Notes under the pieces: model-generated | What the model saw: only the letters and a program-made list of their open reading frames with translations | The model's database searches: none | What the model was told of the DNA's origin: nothing | From: Sphingobacterium sp. JB170 | Lineage (GTDB): Bacteria; Bacteroidota; Bacteroidia; Sphingobacteriales; Sphingobacteriaceae | Length of the DNA: 51,674 nucleotides | NCBI RefSeq assembly: GCF_900163865.1 | Contig: NZ_FUKU01000069.1 | Span: 1 to 51,674 of the forward strand | Direction: 5' to 3' | Made by a program: the position numbers and the translations under genes | Shown here: positions 1 through 9,340 of the stretch, in pieces | Numbering within the stretch: the first letter of the stretch is position 1 | Layout: each line of letters begins with the position of its first letter

Positions 1-335
1 AAGCAGACATCACGTATATACCGATGTTCCGAGGCTTTATGTATATGTTTGCTATAATCGATGTATACAGTCGCAAAATCATGGGTTGGGATATTTCCAA
101 TACGATGCCTGCAGAATGGTGTACAGATGTTACCTTAGAGACGATTGCTCGGCATGGTAAGCCCGCGATATTTAACACCGATCAAGGTTCGCAGTTTACC
201 TCCGAAGTCTTTGTAAAAGCCCTTCAAAAAGAGCAGATACAGCTCTCCATGGACGGCAAAGGACGTGCACTAGACAACATCTACATTTATCCAAACTTAT
301 TCAATATCCCAACTTCTAATTTAATAGTGTCATAA
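1..335 (+). pseudogene. IS3-family transposase OrfB, fragment
   Basis: The frame is open from the left edge of the window and carries the middle of an rve-type DDE integrase core: an ADITYIP block (first catalytic Asp) just before the Met at 24, then AIIDVYSRKIMGWDIS and NTDQGSQFTS (second catalytic Asp). Homology stops after the GRALDN block at about 281; the expected ERLWR segment with the catalytic Glu is missing and replaced by unrelated residues up to a stop at 335. It is therefore cut on the right by a rearrangement and continues beyond the window on the left. It cannot encode an active transposase. Family assignment comes from these motifs only. Confidence 0.85.
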
Positions 336-406
336 TCAATAACTTCTGTGTAGAAAGTTGGGGTAATATTATCGTAAATTGTGTCTGTAATTTAAATATC
401 ACAACT

Positions 407-1303
407 ATGGACACATCAAATCTTCGGAAGACCCATCACAAGTTAATGGAATTCCTTGTTGAAAACGGTTACAAGAGAAATGCTCTCAGGCAAACTAGAA
501 AATGCATCCGATTGGCTCTGGAAGTTGGGGCATCACCACAAGTTACCTCCTATGAGGAACTCTTTTTTATAGAAGCCGAGAAGCAGGGTTATACGCCTGG
601 GGAAGGAAGATACATTTCCTTAAAGACCTATCTGGGAAATGTCTGGCGATTTGACTGCAAAGGCTTATACCCCAGTAGAATCCGCCCCAAGAATGGTTTT
701 CTCGCACCCAAACCCTTATACGATCAACTAAACACAATTTTTCGATCGGCTATAGACCATCATTTAGCCACCGGTGGATTACAAGGAAAGCTGGAAAAGA
801 CCGTATGGACCGAGTATCGTGCAACGATGAACTTCTTTCTGCATGTACAGGAGCTTGGGGCAGAAACATTCGACGATATCGAGAACAAAATGGTCTATAC
901 TTTCTTTTTCGATGGAGATCGGCAGATCAGAGGCAAGGATTATTGCAGCTTGATTAAAGCTGCATTGAAAACCGCTGTCCCATTGTACGCAGAAGCGGTA
1001 CTAAGAACGCTAGAGATGCTTCCCGCCATAAAATCCGGCAAAAAGAACTTTCAATACCTGACTGAAGAGGAGTCTACGAAAATACGGACGTGCCTTGAAA
1101 AAGAGGATTCGGGACTGACGCATCTTGAGCGGAGTATCGTATGCATACGTTGTTTCAATAGGATCTCACACTTACTTAACGGAAGAAAGTACCTCAAATG
1201 CTACGCTGTGAACCATGGCTTGAACTGTTTGTGCCGTAATTCTCTATCACACTTGAAATTATACTGCTTATCTGTGTCTGTTTTTAGCAAAATGATCGAA
1301 TAA
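407..1303 (+). pseudogene. Tyrosine recombinase (integrase), N-terminal half only
   Basis: The first roughly 245 residues resemble the N-terminal, DNA-arm-binding and SAM-like part of Bacteroidota phage-type integrases, ending in the LTHLERSIVC segment that normally leads into the catalytic domain. From about 1150 the reading frame becomes unrelated sequence, so none of the catalytic Arg-His-Arg-Tyr residues is present. The tail overlaps the end of the convergent glycosyltransferase gene by 36 bases. Seen: open frame and partial homology. Inferred: truncation by a rearrangement near 1150. A C-terminal integrase fragment lies near the other end of the window (about 50105-50250), but there is no proof that the two belong together. 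Confidence 0.75.
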
Positions 1304-2380
1304 AAGATAATCTGAGTAGCTCTTAAGTTGGCGAAAATACTTTAGGTAGTTCAGGCATCGATCTTCCAATGCAGGAATATTTATTTCCAAATTTCGAGCG
1401 TCAGTCTCCGCGATATCACCCAATAATTCAATAGAATACATGCCGTCTTTTGTTATTTTTTGAGATATTTTTTTATTAGTTGAATTCGGCAAGTACCGTT
1501 GAACAAATTCCCACACTCTTTCATCGTCGTATGTAACGTCCCACTTCAAAAGATTTCTATGTAAAAACTGGATAGAATGATCCGTACCAAATTGAACCAT
1601 TGTGTTGCCTATAAACATACCGTCTACAATTCGTCCGCAACTACCAGGAAGCACGTCGATCATATAGTAGTCGGTGTTACTGGCGAGCCAACTAAATTTA
1701 AATGTATCTTTATCACCCAATAAAATGCGGTAATAGTATTCTCCTAGACGATTAAAATATAGACATAGATTTAATGCTTTCCAACACCTTTCCACGTCGA
1801 TGAGTATTTGTCCGCTTTCTTGTTCAATAAGATCTTTCGGTTTTACACCTGTGATTTTCCAAATAGAATTGCTTTTTCCGGTTTTCCAAAAATCTGGCCA
1901 AAATAGAGCACCGTGCACTCGGTATTCCACGCTCTCGAATAAGTAATTTGGATCTTTTACACAGATATTGTCGGCGTCCAGAAATAAAACTTCTTTAAAA
2001 CTACTATTCAAAATCGCCAAGGGTTTCAATATATAACCTCTTTGAGTGACATTTGTATAGCGGTTAAAATCCCTGAAGGTCACATCCAAATTCCGAAATT
2101 CTGCGATGATCTCATTCGAAACCTCATTTCCAACGTGCCATACTTCTATTGGCAGTGTACAACCTGTATTCCTTAACTGCGAAATTGATACCCACAAACA
2201 GGTCACATAGCTCACGCCTCCAGCCGTATATACGATTCCTTTCCCCTGATATCTATCTCGCGGAAATTTGCCGATATCCGATAGGTAATCTTGCCAATCT
2301 TCTTTCAGATGTGCTGCCTGATCCTCGGTATAAGTAAAAGAGACTGTACGAAATCTATCCTTTCTAAAATTGTTTTTCAT
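1268..2380 (-). CDS. Glycosyltransferase, GT71-like (mannosyltransferase MNN1/TTP1 type)
   Basis: A 370-residue protein with no signal peptide, probably cytosolic. It carries the features of the alpha-mannosyltransferase MNN1-type fold: KGIVYTAGG near residue 47, LPIEVWHVG near 76, the metal/nucleotide-sugar DxD motif (LDAD, residues 134-137) and an ESGQILID segment near 188 that typically follows in GT71-like proteins. It is the last gene of the minus-strand RiPP operon, 42 bases after the GT32-like gene. The family fold predicts transfer of a sugar from a nucleotide sugar; the acceptor is unknown, and the exported peptide or a cell-surface glycan are both possible. The start ATG at 2380 is the only sensible one. 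Confidence 0.8.
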   Translation of the reverse strand: MKNNFRKDRFRTVSFTYTEDQAAHLKEDWQDYLSDIGKFPRDRYQGKGIVYTAGGVSYVTCLWVSISQLRNTGCTLPIEVWHVGNEVSNEIIAEFRNLDVTFRDFNRYTNVTQRGYILKPLAILNSSFKEVLFLDADNICVKDPNYLFESVEYRVHGALFWPDFWKTGKSNSIWKITGVKPKDLIEQESGQILIDVERCWKALNLCLYFNRLGEYYYRILLGDKDTFKFSWLASNTDYYMIDVLPGSCGRIVDGMFIGNTMVQFGTDHSIQFLHRNLLKWDVTYDDERVWEFVQRYLPNSTNKKISQKITKDGMYSIELLGDIAETDARNLEINIPALEDRCLNYLKYFRQLKSYSDYLLFDHFAKNRHR

Positions 2381-2422
2381 GCTCGTCGGTTAATTGTTTT
2401 GTGGAATTATGGGGTAAATTTA

Positions 2423-3169
2423 TCAGAAAAGATACGTTCTACGTAGGGTTTCCATCAGAGAATCTTCTGCTGGATTTAAGTTTCCCTCGGTGCCAAACCA
2501 ATCCCACATCTTATTCCAAAGATGAATGGCATATGCTTCTTCAGGTAATTGGTTCGCCTTCTTGGTGAGTATATCTTTATAGTCGTAGAAGTTGATTGGA
2601 CAAAATACAACCGGATCTAATACATTTTCCTGCCTGTTTTCAATTATGATATGCTTCGTGAGGAGGCCTGCACCAATCTCTGTCCATTGTATATCCCTAG
2701 TATTTTTCTCTTTTAGTAGATCGCCAATGTCTGCTAAAATCCCGAGTAATAGCGGTGCGTTTGCTGGTGATTTTATTACCGCATTGCAGATGGTAATGTT
2801 ACCGTTTTGATCTGCCAGTTCTGTCGCGAATGCGTAATCGTCTTCCAAGTGAAAATGCTTTAAGCAAATCACGTCCGAATCAACCCACCATCCACCACGT
2901 GCATTCAAAAGTGCTATTCTAAACCAATCGGAAAAAGTAGCGTACGAATTATATTGGTCGCGAAACACATTGCCGGAAGGCAGTATTTCGTTGGCATCAC
3001 AAAGCACGACACCTTGTGGCAAATTGTTAATATGTCCATATGAATACAGCTTCACGAGGTGTCCGTGTGCACAAAAAGAATTGTAGCACATGCGTTGAAG
3101 ATCGGTAATTTCATCGTCAATCCATAAAGATTGAACTGTTCGGTTTGAACTATTTGCATGTGTACTCAT
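2423..3169 (-). CDS. Glycosyltransferase with DXD motif, GT32-like
   Basis: A 248-residue protein of the glycosyltransferase sugar-binding/DXD (GT32, Gly_transf_sug) type. The early QSLWIDDE segment (residues 13-20) matches the start of this fold. The block FSDWFRIALLNARGGWWVDSD (about 79-99) is the family hallmark, with the metal-binding DSD at 97-99. A conserved HLWN appears near the C-terminus. No signal peptide is visible. Its start overlaps the end of the outer-membrane pseudogene by 20 bases and the GT71-like gene follows 42 bases later, so it is translated within the same operon. Substrate unknown. Confidence 0.82.
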   Translation of the reverse strand: MSTHANSSNRTVQSLWIDDEITDLQRMCYNSFCAHGHLVKLYSYGHINNLPQGVVLCDANEILPSGNVFRDQYNSYATFSDWFRIALLNARGGWWVDSDVICLKHFHLEDDYAFATELADQNGNITICNAVIKSPANAPLLLGILADIGDLLKEKNTRDIQWTEIGAGLLTKHIIIENRQENVLDPVVFCPINFYDYKDILTKKANQLPEEAYAIHLWNKMWDWFGTEGNLNPAEDSLMETLRRTYLF

Positions 3170-5534
3170 AACTTATCGAGTTTGTTTTTTGTTGGATATG
3201 GTCTGCATTAATGGTTCGATTCGCCGAAGCCAAATAACTTTTTAGCTTTAAAATAATATAGGTCAGCGTGATCAGAAATGATCGGTAATATACCTGAGAA
3301 AATGCGTGTCGTAGAATGCTACCTGTATTTAAGTTTCGGGTGTTCGTGTAGAACTTAGTAAATTGGTAATTGATCAACTCTAGAATAGTTAATTTGTCAT
3401 TCAAGAACATTTTCAATGCCGTAAGTGAGAATATCGGAGATTCATTGATGTTTACTTGTAATAATACGTTTGACGCGATATTATTGAAGCTCGTTCTGAG
3501 TTGGAGCTTATTCTGAAACTCAAAGTTCAATAAAACACAGATATTTCTGTGAAATCCATGTTTCTCAGGCGTATTGTTAACAACATTTCCTTTAAGTCGC
3601 AGATCACTAGTTAATTCGTTGAGGCCTATACGAGATTTCTTTGATATCGACGGATTTATATGGACATTGACATCTCTCGCGTAGCCAATATTGGCAAACG
3701 AGGCGTTCAATATTGAACTACTAGCTAAGTGTGTGACTTTTTTGTTGTTGTCGTTGATGATAAATCCCAAACCAAAAATAGTCGTACTCTTTCCCATTTT
3801 GAAAAATGAAAGGTCAAAATTATTAGAAATGGCTGTCCCCAACAACGGATTACCGAAAGACACAGAGAACCGACTTGACTGACCTACGGATGGATTCCTC
3901 ACGTTGATATTTGGTCGCTGAATGCGTTGATTGTACGATAGATTGTTAGACTTTTTTGCTCGCTTCCGTTGTAAATTAACCGGAGGTAAGATACACCAGA
4001 ATGAGCTGCCGTGGGTTTCGTCGTATACGGTTGGTAAATTCGTGTAATCGAATCGCGCACCCGCTTTTACTACATGTTTTTCGGTCGAATATTCTAGACT
4101 TTTGTATAGGTTGTACACATTACAATTGTATATGGAATCGATCGTTGCTACATTTTGTATTCCCCGATAAAAGGTGTTTGGATTTTCTTGGAGATTAATT
4201 TTTACTCGCGTGTCCATAACAATATCTTTGATCTTGTAAGAATAATCGGCTTGTACAAAGTTCTCTAGTAATGTTGTGTTTTGTTTTGTTGATCGAATGC
4301 ATCTGATTGATTCGACGTTTCTAAACTCCATAAGTGATTGTTATCGGTGATATCGTTTTTCGTATTTGCATGTTTGTTTCTGAAATTAAATGTTTTATAT
4401 TTCTTGTCTTTGAAAATGTGTTGATAATTCAAAACGACATCTGTTGAACGCCAGTTGGCGAAGGAATTCTGGTCGATGAAATTCGATATTCCTTGATCCG
4501 ACGACATTATGTTTTGCTGTAGTTGAGCCATTCGATAAAAATCATTGAGTTTTGTATTGTAGCGCACGATAAGGGTATTCAAAGCGTCGATCTCGCAATT
4601 CAACTGTAAGTTCACATTTTGTACATCGCCATTGTACTTTTGTGTGCCATTTTGTGCGATGCTTCTTCCGTTCTTCGGAAAATTAATGCCTCCGCCAAAC
4701 GCGGTTACCAGTTGGTGAACGTTTAAGTAAAAAAGAAAACCATCCACACAAATTTTCCGGTTTTTATCTGTGACGCTAGTACTTCCGATAATAGCGAATT
4801 GGTTATTGTATGCCGCGGAAATGCTTCTCTTGAATTCCTCCACGTTGTTTTCCAAGATAACAACATTTACTAAACCTGGCAAATTTTCGGAATCATATTT
4901 CGCTGGATGCGATGTAATGACTTCGAAGCGCTCTATTCTGTTGGCAGAGATGGTAGACAGAGCACCCGTTAGATGATTTTTGAGTTGGGCAGAAGGCTTT
5001 GCGTTTAAAAGAACTTTGAAATTTCGTATTCCTTCGCGCTTCACGTTATTTGAATCGTCAACTGCCATGAGTGGCATCTTTTGCGTAATATTTAATGTGG
5101 ATTGTACACTATACGCAATGCGATCAATCTCTTGTCTGACCAAAAGACGAGAGCCAGTTGCGCTAATCTCTTTGAGACCAATGATGTTTCTTTTCAATTC
5201 TATTTGCCGGGCGACATAATATGTTTGTTCGATTTGCATTGGTACGCTAATATTCAAAATTTTCGTCGCGCGCGTTCTCGCTTCGACGCCCAACTTGTAT
5301 TCTATCTCTTTTCTGCCATTAAATGTGAATGACCCGGTTGAATCACTTATTGATATGGATATACGCGTGTTTTGAACAAGATACTGTATATCATTCAACA
5401 GACGCCCTATAAGTGATTTTGCATTTATATCCAAAACTTTATCCGTGATAAATTACGTCCGAGGAATCCCGTTGATATTCATTCGTGACTCCAGCAATCG
5501 TGAACAGGGACAGGGGGGCTAGATAATTTTTCAT
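3150..5534 (-). pseudogene. Outer-membrane beta-barrel (TonB-receptor-like) protein, frameshifted
   Basis: Reading from the ATG at 5534 (4 bases after the HlyD-like stop) gives MKNYLAPLSLF, a signal-peptide-like start, but a stop follows after about 32 codons at about 5439. The protein resumes in another frame with a carboxypeptidase-regulatory-like domain, then a plug-like part (IDRIAYSVQ, RIERFEVITSHPAKYDSE) and beta-barrel sequence. A second frameshift lies in the CAAAACAAAACACAACA-type tract at about 4266-4292, after which the barrel continues to 3150. Total length (795 codons) is close to the intact paralogue at 17221-19581 (786 residues), so only two indels break it. It is either a young pseudogene or a sequencing error. 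Likely role if intact: outer-membrane passage or docking for the RiPP. Confidence 0.8.
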
Positions 5535-5538
5535 GACA

Positions 5539-6240
5539 TCAAAACTTTAAAATAGGAATCACAGATGTTAACAAGCGTTCATTAGATATAATCACCTGTG
5601 CCGGTATATCCAAAACGTCTAACATTAACTGGTTGCTGTCTGTCCGTACATCGTTTAAATCGATCCATACGCGGAAATTATTATTCTTTATCAGTATCGG
5701 TGAAAGTATTTCAAAACTGTATTTTCCATGTACGGAATTACCATCATTGGGGTTTCGGTAGATCATTTCTATTTCTTTCCGGTTTTTTATACTTTCTAAG
5801 TATTTTGCGGGGATATCCAAACTTCCGAGCACGTCGGGGTCTTCAACTCTTAATATGAAAGCAGAATCCACCTTCCATATTTTTCCGCTTTCATTAACGT
5901 TTGCAAAATAAATGTTTCCGCTTTCGGGGGATACAATCACGTTATTCGTGTCTCCGAACGTACATATCGTATCGTTCCGCGCGATATGTTGGCCATGTTT
6001 TAGGCTTGTATTGATTTGTTTAGTGCCAATCGGTAGATCTATAGCAATTTGTGAACCCGACGTGTCGATGGTCAATATTGTGTCGGCAACAACACGTTTT
6101 CGGATCAATAATGCTGTTAGAATTAATAAAACTAAAGCCGCGAACACGGCGAAAGTCCCCCAGTTGGTTATCCATCCAGGCACTTTATTCATCACTTCTT
6201 TGACATTCGGGTTTATATCGTTCAAATATTTATTCGCCAT
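5539..6240 (-). CDS. HlyD-type periplasmic adaptor (membrane fusion) protein of the RiPP exporter
   Basis: A 233-residue protein. One transmembrane helix at about residues 25-45 (FAVFAALVLLILTALLI) is followed by a periplasmic domain with biotinyl-lipoyl-like beta segments: VSPESGNIYF and a later VWIDLNDV block. It is shorter than classic HlyD because the long coiled-coil hairpin is absent, as seen in adaptors paired with C39-peptidase ABC exporters in Bacteroidota. I chose the Met at 6240 because the frame upstream of it overlaps the end of the transporter gene and shows no membrane-protein features. It lies 67 bases after the ABC transporter stop and 4 bases before the barrel gene, fitting a three-part export route. 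Confidence 0.8.
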   Translation of the reverse strand: MANKYLNDINPNVKEVMNKVPGWITNWGTFAVFAALVLLILTALLIRKRVVADTILTIDTSGSQIAIDLPIGTKQINTSLKHGQHIARNDTICTFGDTNNVIVSPESGNIYFANVNESGKIWKVDSAFILRVEDPDVLGSLDIPAKYLESIKNRKEIEMIYRNPNDGNSVHGKYSFEILSPILIKNNNFRVWIDLNDVRTDSNQLMLDVLDIPAQVIISNERLLTSVIPILKF

Positions 6241-6307
6241 TTTTTTTTGATTAGTACGTTTAGCCAAAAACAGGAAATGTAACATTGCATGATTCTTAAA
6301 AAGATCA

Positions 6308-8512
6308 TCAAGACAATTGTTTTGTGACCAATTGATAATATTCGCCTTGTAAACTAATAAGTTCTTCATGCGTGCCTTGTTCAGAAACGGATCCATCCTT
6401 CAATACGATAATATTGTCTGCTTTTCGTATGGTGCTCAATCGGTGAGCGACGATCAAGGCCGTTCTGCTAGCGAGAAAGTGGTCCAGATTATCGAGTATT
6501 TGTCCCTCATTGTTTGCATCTAATGCATTAGTCGCTTCGTCTAGGAATATAAATCTGGGATTTTTTGCAAAGGCTCGTGCTAATAAAATTCGTTGACGTT
6601 GTCCTTGACTGATGCCGTTTCCCTCATCGCCAATTCGTGTTTTGTATTGGAGCGATAGTGCATCAATAAATTCGTGAATATTGGCTAGCTTTGCGGCGGT
6701 CATGACGGTGGCTGTATCGATTGATTCACATCCAATTCCAATATTGTTTTCGATCGTGTCGGAAAAAATAAAGCTGTCTTGTAAGACACTTGAACAATAC
6801 GAACGCCATTTTCGGTGAGAAATTGTTCCGAAGTCAATGTCGCCAACCGTTATAGTTCCACTAGTCGGCGTGTAATACTTTAATAAGAGTTTGCAAATCG
6901 TGGTTTTTCCTCCACCGCTTGATCCGACTATTGCGGTAGTTTTCCCCTGTGGGATTTTGAAATTTAAATTTTGTAGAATTGCAGAGTTTCCTGCACCGGG
7001 ATAGGTAAAGCTAACGTTTTTGAATGTTATGTCGCCTAGTTCGGGCAGTTGGACGACAGGATGATCGGTTGTATTTTCCTCGTCTTGTTCTTGCTGAATT
7101 TCGTTCAGACGATGTAGGCTTAGTTTTGCATCTTGAAAAGATTGTATAAACTGTATGAACTGTTGAATAGGGCTATTTAGTTGACCAATAATAAATTGGA
7201 TAGCTATCATCTCACCAATCGAAATCAATCCGTTAATAACTGCAAGTGCAGAAATAAATGTAATTACTATATTTTTTCCCTGATTGATAAACGTTCCACC
7301 AACTTCTTGATATTGCGTCAAGGTAAGACCGCGTATTTGTAGTTTGAATTCCTTCAATTGTATATCTTCCCAAGTCCATCGTTTTAGCTTTTCGCTGTTC
7401 GTCAGTTTGATCTCCTTAACGCCCTGTATTAACTCGATCATAGCGCCTTGATTGATCGATTGTATTTCAAAGCGCTGTATATCAATTTTGCGTCGGTATT
7501 TCAGAAAGAAAAAAACCCAACCGATATAGGCTAGTGAAAAAGCAACAAATGTGATGAATATCGGAATGTAATAAAATGATAAAATAATCGAGAAAATAAC
7601 GACGGTGAAAAGTGAAAACGCGACCGAAACGGTATTTCCGGTAACAAATTCTTCCAATCGTTTATGATCTTTGAGGCGTTGAAGGATATCGCCGGTTTGA
7701 CGGGTCTCAAAGTAGGTGATCGGTAGTTTCAATAATTTTCGGATGAAATCCGATACGATCGAAAGGTTGATGCGCGTGCTGATGTGAAGTAAAACCCAAG
7801 CTCGAGTAAGATCTATAAGCACCTGACCGCATAAAAGCATTATTTGTGCGAGCAATACCAAATAAATAAAGGATAAGTCCTGACCTTTTATCCCAACATC
7901 TACTAATGATTGCGTAAGAAATGGTAAGGTCAATTGGATGAGGCTCGCGAGCAGAAAGCCGAGCAGTAGTTGAAATAGTAATCTCTTGTATCTCAAAAAG
8001 TAGCTGAAGATACTACGCATAGAAGATATATCCTGCGCATCATCGTCATCTTCGATGATTTCTGCGGTAGGATAGAGTACCAGTGCAGCTCCTCGTGTAT
8101 CCGAATGTATGTATTTTTCATCTTCCATCATCCATTTGTGCAAGAATATGCTTTTCGAATATTTTATTTTTCCTTTCGACGGATCGGCAATATATACGTG
8201 GGTTTTAGAAATTTTGTAGACCACTACGAAGTGATTACCATTCCAATGGATAATACAGGGCAATGCAATTTTTGAAGAAAGATCGTCCCAGCTAAGTTCC
8301 GCAGCCATCGCCCTAAAACCGATCGAATTGGCAGCATCGCATAAACCGAGCAACGAGCCGCCTTCTCGCTCGATATTTACTTTTTTTCGAAGGGTATGCA
8401 TAGCGAATTTATGACCGTAATACTTGGCGATCATTCTGAGGCAGGCCGGACCACAATCCATGCTATCGAATTGTCGGTAATAAGGAAAGCTGCTTGGCAA
8501 CGAAATATCCAT
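6308..8512 (-). CDS. C39-peptidase-containing ABC transporter (leader-cleaving RiPP exporter)
   Basis: A 734-residue bifunctional exporter. Residues 1-140 form a C39 cysteine peptidase: Gln14 (oxyanion hole), catalytic Cys20 in MDCGPACLR, His94 in GNHFVV and Asp110 in ADPSKG are all present. Residues about 165-445 are the six-helix membrane domain. The nucleotide-binding domain has Walker A GSSGGGKTT (530-538), signature ISQGQ (634-638, a mild variant of LSGGQ), Walker B FIFLDE (about 654-659) and the H-loop His690. Such proteins cut Gly-Gly leaders in the cytoplasm and pump the core peptide across the inner membrane. The start directly follows the lipoprotein stop with no gap. The precursor at 11685-11846 has a matching Gly-Gly site. 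Confidence 0.95.
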   Translation of the reverse strand: MDISLPSSFPYYRQFDSMDCGPACLRMIAKYYGHKFAMHTLRKKVNIEREGGSLLGLCDAANSIGFRAMAAELSWDDLSSKIALPCIIHWNGNHFVVVYKISKTHVYIADPSKGKIKYSKSIFLHKWMMEDEKYIHSDTRGAALVLYPTAEIIEDDDDAQDISSMRSIFSYFLRYKRLLFQLLLGFLLASLIQLTLPFLTQSLVDVGIKGQDLSFIYLVLLAQIMLLCGQVLIDLTRAWVLLHISTRINLSIVSDFIRKLLKLPITYFETRQTGDILQRLKDHKRLEEFVTGNTVSVAFSLFTVVIFSIILSFYYIPIFITFVAFSLAYIGWVFFFLKYRRKIDIQRFEIQSINQGAMIELIQGVKEIKLTNSEKLKRWTWEDIQLKEFKLQIRGLTLTQYQEVGGTFINQGKNIVITFISALAVINGLISIGEMIAIQFIIGQLNSPIQQFIQFIQSFQDAKLSLHRLNEIQQEQDEENTTDHPVVQLPELGDITFKNVSFTYPGAGNSAILQNLNFKIPQGKTTAIVGSSGGGKTTICKLLLKYYTPTSGTITVGDIDFGTISHRKWRSYCSSVLQDSFIFSDTIENNIGIGCESIDTATVMTAAKLANIHEFIDALSLQYKTRIGDEGNGISQGQRQRILLARAFAKNPRFIFLDEATNALDANNEGQILDNLDHFLASRTALIVAHRLSTIRKADNIIVLKDGSVSEQGTHEELISLQGEYYQLVTKQLS

Positions 8513-9340
8513 TTAGTACTGAATAGTTAACGTATCTTCTGCCAGGATTCGGCCATTCAGTGTAGTGTACTTCCAATTGTAATTACCCGGAGGTAACGAG
8601 AATGTTAAGGTATTCTGATTTCCTTCGATTACTGAAAAGCCAAGAAGCATGAGATTGCTTGTGTCGTAAAATTTGACAATACCCAGATGGTCTGCTTTCT
8701 TGCGCTGTGGAATCTCTATTTGAACAATTTCCGCAGCATCCGGTGCGGAAAAAGTTGTGCTTGGATAAGAAATTTCCTTGCGCTCCGGGGAGTAACTGTT
8801 CATTTTAGCCAGTCGCTCAATATCGCAGTACACGCATTCGTCGTCCGTATTTTGATAATACAGTAAATGAATGTTGGCCGTGGCTCGTGGAATTATCGCA
8901 TGATAAATTCGTTTGTTCATCAGTTCGCATTTGTTGTAGTAATATAACAAATGATTTCCTTCCATGTATTGTTTATAACCTTGATACCGTGACGAATTTT
9001 GGTCTATATTATTTTGCTCGACCAATGCGACTATGTTATAAAAAGGTTGCGTATCTGGAGTACCTGAAAAAAGTGCCTTAGCGTGTTTGGGAACCTTAAG
9101 CTTACGCAACAATTTCTTATCCAACCGATCGAGTTTTGTCGTCGAGAAACCGTTTTCGGTATCTTCATTATACCTCGTATAATCGCCAAACACGTCCAAT
9201 ACAATTTGAGATTCCTCGTTGTAGTAAGTAGGGTCCCCATCTACCATCACTCCGCTTGACAAAACCTTATACCCGCTACATCCACTTAAAAGCAAAGAAG
9301 CTACTAGTTGTGCGAAAATTATGTTTCTAACTTTATGCAT
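8513..9340 (-). CDS. Lipoprotein of unknown function in the RiPP operon
   Basis: A 275-residue protein starting at the Met at 9340. The signal peptide ends in the lipobox LLLSGC with Cys21 as the lipidated residue. The frame is open further upstream, but the internal start gives the correct signal peptide and an 8-base overlap with gwsS, typical of translational coupling. The mature protein contains a CVYC pair in its middle and a C-terminal beta-rich segment (SLPPGNYNWKYTTLNGRIL) suggesting an immunoglobulin- or carboxypeptidase-regulatory-like strand pair. I do not recognise the family. Position between maturase and exporter suggests a role in export, surface display or self-protection; this is inference. 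Confidence 0.85.
   Translation of the reverse strand: MHKVRNIIFAQLVASLLLSGCSGYKVLSSGVMVDGDPTYYNEESQIVLDVFGDYTRYNEDTENGFSTTKLDRLDKKLLRKLKVPKHAKALFSGTPDTQPFYNIVALVEQNNIDQNSSRYQGYKQYMEGNHLLYYYNKCELMNKRIYHAIIPRATANIHLLYYQNTDDECVYCDIERLAKMNSYSPERKEISYPSTTFSAPDAAEIVQIEIPQRKKADHLGIVKFYDTSNLMLLGFSVIEGNQNTLTFSLPPGNYNWKYTTLNGRILAEDTLTIQY

Noticed and set aside
8887..9081. Plus-strand frames inside the RiPP operon
   Set aside because: They lie opposite real genes, have no start signals and show no motifs, so they are shadows.
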